Shown one piece after another: positions 61,358-64,000 of a stretch of 64,000 nucleotides of DNA; positions within the stretch are counted from its first letter, which is position 1; every line of letters starts with the position of its first letter. Both the position numbers and the translations under genes were made by a program. Origin of the DNA: DASXZH01 sp036502005. GTDB taxonomy: Bacteria; Armatimonadota; Fimbriimonadia; Fimbriimonadales; Fimbriimonadaceae. The stretch lies in assembly GCA_036502005.1 (NCBI GenBank), contig DASXZH010000081.1:33426-97425 (forward strand). The letters are read 5' to 3'. The notes under the pieces were generated by a model. The model made no database searches, was not told where the DNA came from, and saw only the letters and a list, made by a program, of their open reading frames with translations.

Positions 61358-62356
61358 TTGAAACGAGCATTTACTCTTATAGAACTATTAGTTGTAATCG
61401 CCATTATCGCGATTCTCGCTGCAATCCTTTTTCCCGTTTTCGCCCAGGCCAAGCTTGCGGCTAAGAAGACGGTTGCTATTTCCAACCAGAAACAGCTTGG
61501 CCTTGCCATTCTGATGTATGCCAACGACTATGACGACATGTATCCTCGCCAAGATGGATGCACCATGAACGATTCGATCGTAACGAAGTTCAACACCAGC
61601 CCCGCTTCGGCGACCCCATACTGCAACGGCATCGGCGACGGAACCGGCTCCGGCGGTTGGGCTTTTCGGGACAACCACTATAGCTGGCAGAAATGGGTTA
61701 TGCCCTACGTAAAGAGCGCTCCGATGTTCTTCGATCCAGTTGTACAGCCTCTAGCTGGCGCTGCTTACAATGCTACGACTAACAGCGGTGGCCCCAACGG
61801 ACTATTCGCCGGCGAAGTTGAGGGCGGCTATGCTCTGAACACCGCTATCACAGGCGCTTTAAGCACTTGGCCCACAACGGCCCTTTATGGTATCCGCAAC
61901 TCTTGGCTCGGCGGGTCGACCACGTCGGTTCCCGATCCTTCCGATGCGATGCTGATCATGGAGCAGGCAGGCAACTCGGTCCTTCCCGCTTACGAGTACG
62001 GCACAACCACGAACAAGTATTCGTTGACATACTATCCGGCAGCTATCAAAGAGCACTGGATCGGCTACTTCTACAACACGGGATCCACCGACGCAAACAG
62101 CAACTGCTACGCAACTTTGCCGCTAACTCCTGACAACGCCAGCGCTCCATACACGGGTTCGGTACCGCTCAGCTACACGGACGGCCACACGAAGTCGATC
62201 CCGCTCGGCCAGTTCATTGCGAACACACCGACGGCAGCGCAGTATGGTCTGACCTACAACAAGTACGTCTGCAGCCTCTCGGCCGCTACAATCTACGGTA
62301 ATGGCCAGCCCAACACCAACATCAACTTCCCGATGTGGGGTCTCACTGGTTCCTAA
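61358..62356 (+). CDS. DUF1559 family type II secretion prepilin
   Basis: The 332-residue protein starts with TTG and has a GGGAGGA site at 61344-61350. The leader MKRA is followed by FTLIELLVVIAIIAILAAIL, the class III pilin signature, again with Ala before the cleavage site. The large C-terminal domain carries the DUF1559 pattern (the GGYALNTAI region; the final H-x-K segment YTDGHTKSIPLGQF). These proteins occur in large families in Armatimonadota and Planctomycetota, with no settled role. The next gene, a small lipoprotein, starts one base after its stop. Confidence 0.92.
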   Translation: MKRAFTLIELLVVIAIIAILAAILFPVFAQAKLAAKKTVAISNQKQLGLAILMYANDYDDMYPRQDGCTMNDSIVTKFNTSPASATPYCNGIGDGTGSGGWAFRDNHYSWQKWVMPYVKSAPMFFDPVVQPLAGAAYNATTNSGGPNGLFAGEVEGGYALNTAITGALSTWPTTALYGIRNSWLGGSTTSVPDPSDAMLIMEQAGNSVLPAYEYGTTTNKYSLTYYPAAIKEHWIGYFYNTGSTDANSNCYATLPLTPDNASAPYTGSVPLSYTDGHTKSIPLGQFIANTPTAAQYGLTYNKYVCSLSAATIYGNGQPNTNINFPMWGLTGS

Positions 62357-62357
62357 T

Positions 62358-62516
62358 ATGAAAAAACTTGGATTGGCGCTCATCGCTCTTGTAATGTTGG
62401 GTGGCGTGATCGGTTGCGCAAGCGACGGAGTATCGTCACAGCAAGCCCAAAGCAAAAAGGACAACATGGACAAACTTGTCAATGATGCCGGTGCTAAGGA
62501 TCACTTGCGGAACTAG
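62358..62516 (+). CDS. Small lipoprotein following the prepilin
   Basis: The 52-residue protein has a lipoprotein signal (MKKLGLALIALVMLGGVIGC, with Cys20 as the lipid-bearing residue) and a 32-residue polar tail rich in Ser, Gln, Lys and Asp. It starts a single base after the prepilin stop, so it is translated from the same message. No family is known to me. It may anchor or assist the prepilin. Confidence 0.75.
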   Translation: MKKLGLALIALVMLGGVIGCASDGVSSQQAQSKKDNMDKLVNDAGAKDHLRN

Positions 62517-62550
62517 CGTTGCAATCGGCATATTAGTGCCTACAAGATTT

Positions 62551-62584
62551 CAGGCTTCGATTCTTAGGAATCGGAGCCTGTTTT
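62551..62584 (+). terminator. Rho-independent terminator after the prepilin-lipoprotein operon
   Basis: CAGGCTTCGATTC-TTAG-GAATCGGAGCCTG forms a long hairpin (13 pairs with one mismatch) followed by TTTT. It ends the prepilin-lipoprotein transcript before the next gene. Confidence 0.85.
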
Positions 62585-62591
62585 CATTTGA

Positions 62592-62936
62592 GTGCATAAT
62601 CTTTTTGTGAAATTGGTCGTCTGTATCATCCACAACCGAGATAAGGGGAAGATCATGGATGATCTTGTGGGCAAAGGCTTTAAATCTACGATCATCGGTT
62701 CTACGGGTGGGTTCCTTCGTGAAGGCAACACGACTTTTTTGATAGGTGTTGAGGAAACTCGCGTACAAGAGCTCTTGGGGTTGGTATCTCAGAATAGCCA
62801 GGCAAGAGAGCAGGTGTTAAACGTGGCGCCCATGGAAGCCGGAGTTCCGGGTGCTTTTATTCCCAACCCCGTGAAGGTCCCTGTAGGTGGGTCGGTGGTT
62901 TTTGTTCTTGACGTAGAACAGTTTGCGAGGTTTTAG
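62592..62936 (+). CDS. darA: Cyclic-di-AMP receptor, DarA/PstA-like
   Basis: The protein (114 residues from GTG 62592, or 109 from GTG 62607) has the PII-like fold of DarA: KLVVCIIHN, GFKSTIIGSTGGFLREGNTT, FLIGVEETRVQELLGLV and a final VFVLDVEQF. The STGGFLRxGNTTFLIG stretch binds cyclic di-AMP in the known members. It stands just before the DNA polymerase III delta' gene. The same neighbourhood (tmk-darA-holB) occurs in Bacillota, supporting the call. Confidence 0.88.
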   Translation: MHNLFVKLVVCIIHNRDKGKIMDDLVGKGFKSTIIGSTGGFLREGNTTFLIGVEETRVQELLGLVSQNSQAREQVLNVAPMEAGVPGAFIPNPVKVPVGGSVVFVLDVEQFARF

Positions 62937-62983
62937 TGAGATTACATTTAAATCCGGCAACAGCTTTCCAAAATCGTTTCAGC

Positions 62984-63041
62984 GGGACCTCCCCCGGTTC
63001 GCGGACTCACCGACCCCTCCGCCCGAGAGGGGTGATGGGCT
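62984..63041. repeat. Dispersed repeat, family A, copy 4
   Basis: The copy gggacctcccccggttcgcg to cccgagaggggtgatgggct lies in the gap between darA and holB, followed by a second small hairpin (ctccccgc ... gcaggggag, near 63081-63105). An in-frame upstream extension of holB runs through it and is not likely to be coding. Confidence 0.75.
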
Positions 63042-63117
63042 CTGCGATAGTCCAACTTTTGAGCGAGAAGCGAAGCTACTCCCCGCATCAGGAAGCAGGG
63101 GAGGGGGCCTAATAAAG

Positions 63118-63954
63118 ATGAGCCAGACGTTAGAAAAGATCCGCAAGCTGCTTCAATCCGAGCGAGGACATGCTGTTCTCTTTTATGGAGCGGAGGGCTC
63201 CCAAGTTAATGTGATGGCAGACGCCATTGCCCACGGTTGGTTGTGCACTGCGCCAGTCGATGGTAACCCGTGCGGCGTATGTCGCTCCTGCGGAGCGGTT
63301 AGCCGATCCACTCATGCCGACCTGAAGGTGATTGTCCCCAAGGGCAAAAGCGCGATCATAAAGATCAACGAAATTACCGAACGCAAATCGCCAGAAAAGG
63401 AAGAGGAACCGGTCCAACCACTTCAAGATTTCTTCCGCACGCAACCCTTGTTAAGCTCGCGAAAAGTTGTAATCATCAAAGGAGCCGATAGGATGAACGA
63501 ATCCGCTTCCAATTCGCTGTTAAAGATCCTTGAGGAGCCGCCTCCCTACGCTAAGCTTGTTCTCACCACAACGAGCCTCGGAGATATTTTGCCGACGATC
63601 CTCTCCCGCTGCATCAATATTCCGGTGGAAATGGAGGTAGATGATGCGCCTGTCGGTGTTTCCGATGCCCTTATCGATGAGATTGCAAAAGCGGTTAAGC
63701 CCGGCAGCCCGCAACAGGCACTTTCGCTGTCAGAAAAGTTAAGGGAGGCGAGCAGTTCTATCGAAAATAAATCTGGCGTTGGGGCCAGAGTCGCGCATTC
63801 TCGCGCGACATTCGCCCTGACTGCTTCCCTGCTAAAGCATCACCCTGAACATCCGGAATGGGCGCAGGAAGCGATTGAGGCGCACCGGAGAATTGTGGGA
63901 AATGGCAACGCGACTTTAATATTCGACTCACTTTTTACGGGATACTGTAAATAG
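63118..63954 (+). CDS. holB: DNA polymerase III subunit delta' (clamp-loader family)
   Basis: From the ATG at 63118 the protein has 278 residues. The AAA+ clamp-loader fold shows a degenerate P-loop (FYGAEGSQVNVMADAI), a zinc module with four cysteines (CTAPVDGNPCGVCRSCGA), and the delta/gamma signature KVVIIKGADRMNESASNSLL with LLKILEEPPP. TILSRC carries the conserved SRC arginine finger. The weak P-loop and position behind darA favour delta' over gamma/tau. The upstream in-frame part crosses a repeat and is excluded. Confidence 0.87.
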   Translation: MSQTLEKIRKLLQSERGHAVLFYGAEGSQVNVMADAIAHGWLCTAPVDGNPCGVCRSCGAVSRSTHADLKVIVPKGKSAIIKINEITERKSPEKEEEPVQPLQDFFRTQPLLSSRKVVIIKGADRMNESASNSLLKILEEPPPYAKLVLTTTSLGDILPTILSRCINIPVEMEVDDAPVGVSDALIDEIAKAVKPGSPQQALSLSEKLREASSSIENKSGVGARVAHSRATFALTASLLKHHPEHPEWAQEAIEAHRRIVGNGNATLIFDSLFTGYCK

Positions 63955-64000
63955 GAGATGGGGGGGAGATAGGAGATAGGGGATGGGGGGAGATTGTCGA
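63955..64000. repeat. Purine-rich low-complexity repeat at the window end
   Basis: Repeated gagatagg/gagatgggg units follow the holB stop to the edge of the window. Similar units occur at 42788-42864. No coding potential is seen. Confidence 0.6.

Noticed and set aside
62923..63117. N-terminal extension of the delta' subunit
   Set aside because: The extension crosses a family A repeat and a hairpin and encodes low-complexity residues; the family starts at MSQTLEKIRK.

Overview
The window looks like chromosomal DNA of a member of the Armatimonadota, probably the Fimbriimonadia. This is an inference. It rests on the DUF1559 prepilin with the N-terminal motif AFTLIELLVVIAIIAILAAI, the alternative complex III and caa3 oxidase block, frequent TTG/GTG starts, mid-range GC, and mixed short operons broken up by dispersed palindromic repeats. 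No transposase, phage gene or CRISPR array is visible.

Layout. 0-6.7 kb: a sugar isomerase-like gene, a GAF protein, a secreted hydrolase, a fabI / formimidoyltransferase / purK operon on the minus strand, and a zinc-ribbon plus DUF2752 membrane pair. 6.9-13.9 kb: a FliA/WhiG-type sigma factor with two small companion genes, an MBL hydrolase, RNase G/E, an FmdB-type zinc ribbon and thymidine kinase (apparently started at CTG). 14-19 kb: ankyrin protein, ATP-grasp/HAD pair, and a divergent cysteine-dioxygenase-like/FAD-oxidoreductase pair. 18.8-21.6 kb: poorly conserved genes (antitoxin-like, hypothetical, DUF4268) ending at a selenocysteine tRNA gene. 21.8-25.6 kb: EAL-HDOD signalling protein, HAD phosphatase, two zf-TFIIB proteins, purN, plsC.

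25.5-40.8 kb is a continuous minus-strand respiratory block: a fused heme A synthase/heme O synthase, then actABCDEF (alternative complex III), a small anchored protein, a SCO-type copper chaperone and the four subunits of an A2-type caa3 cytochrome oxidase. Most junctions overlap or nearly touch. Together they would oxidise menaquinol, pass electrons through cytochrome c domains and reduce oxygen.

40.9-43.7 kb: rpsF-ssb-sugar-phosphate isomerase, then a HigB/HigA-type toxin-antitoxin pair whose toxin frame is cut by an in-frame TGA. 43.7-57.8 kb is the most unusual part. It has three paralogous TPR-sulfotransferases, three paralogous DXD glycosyltransferases (Mnn2/PF11051-like), and a protein joining a YkgJ-type cysteine cluster to an O-GlcNAc-transferase-like catalytic domain. 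Interleaved are a HEAT-repeat protein, a small GyrB TOPRIM relative that has lost its catalytic residues, and pdxS. I infer a dedicated glycosylation/sulfation system for a surface protein or glycan.

57.8-64 kb: a long non-coding stretch with a 7-bp tandem repeat, a near-consensus promoter and a structured leader in front of speD; a type IV pilin; a NamZ/DUF1343 protein; a DUF1559 prepilin followed by a 52-residue lipoprotein; a cyclic-di-AMP receptor; and DNA polymerase III delta'.
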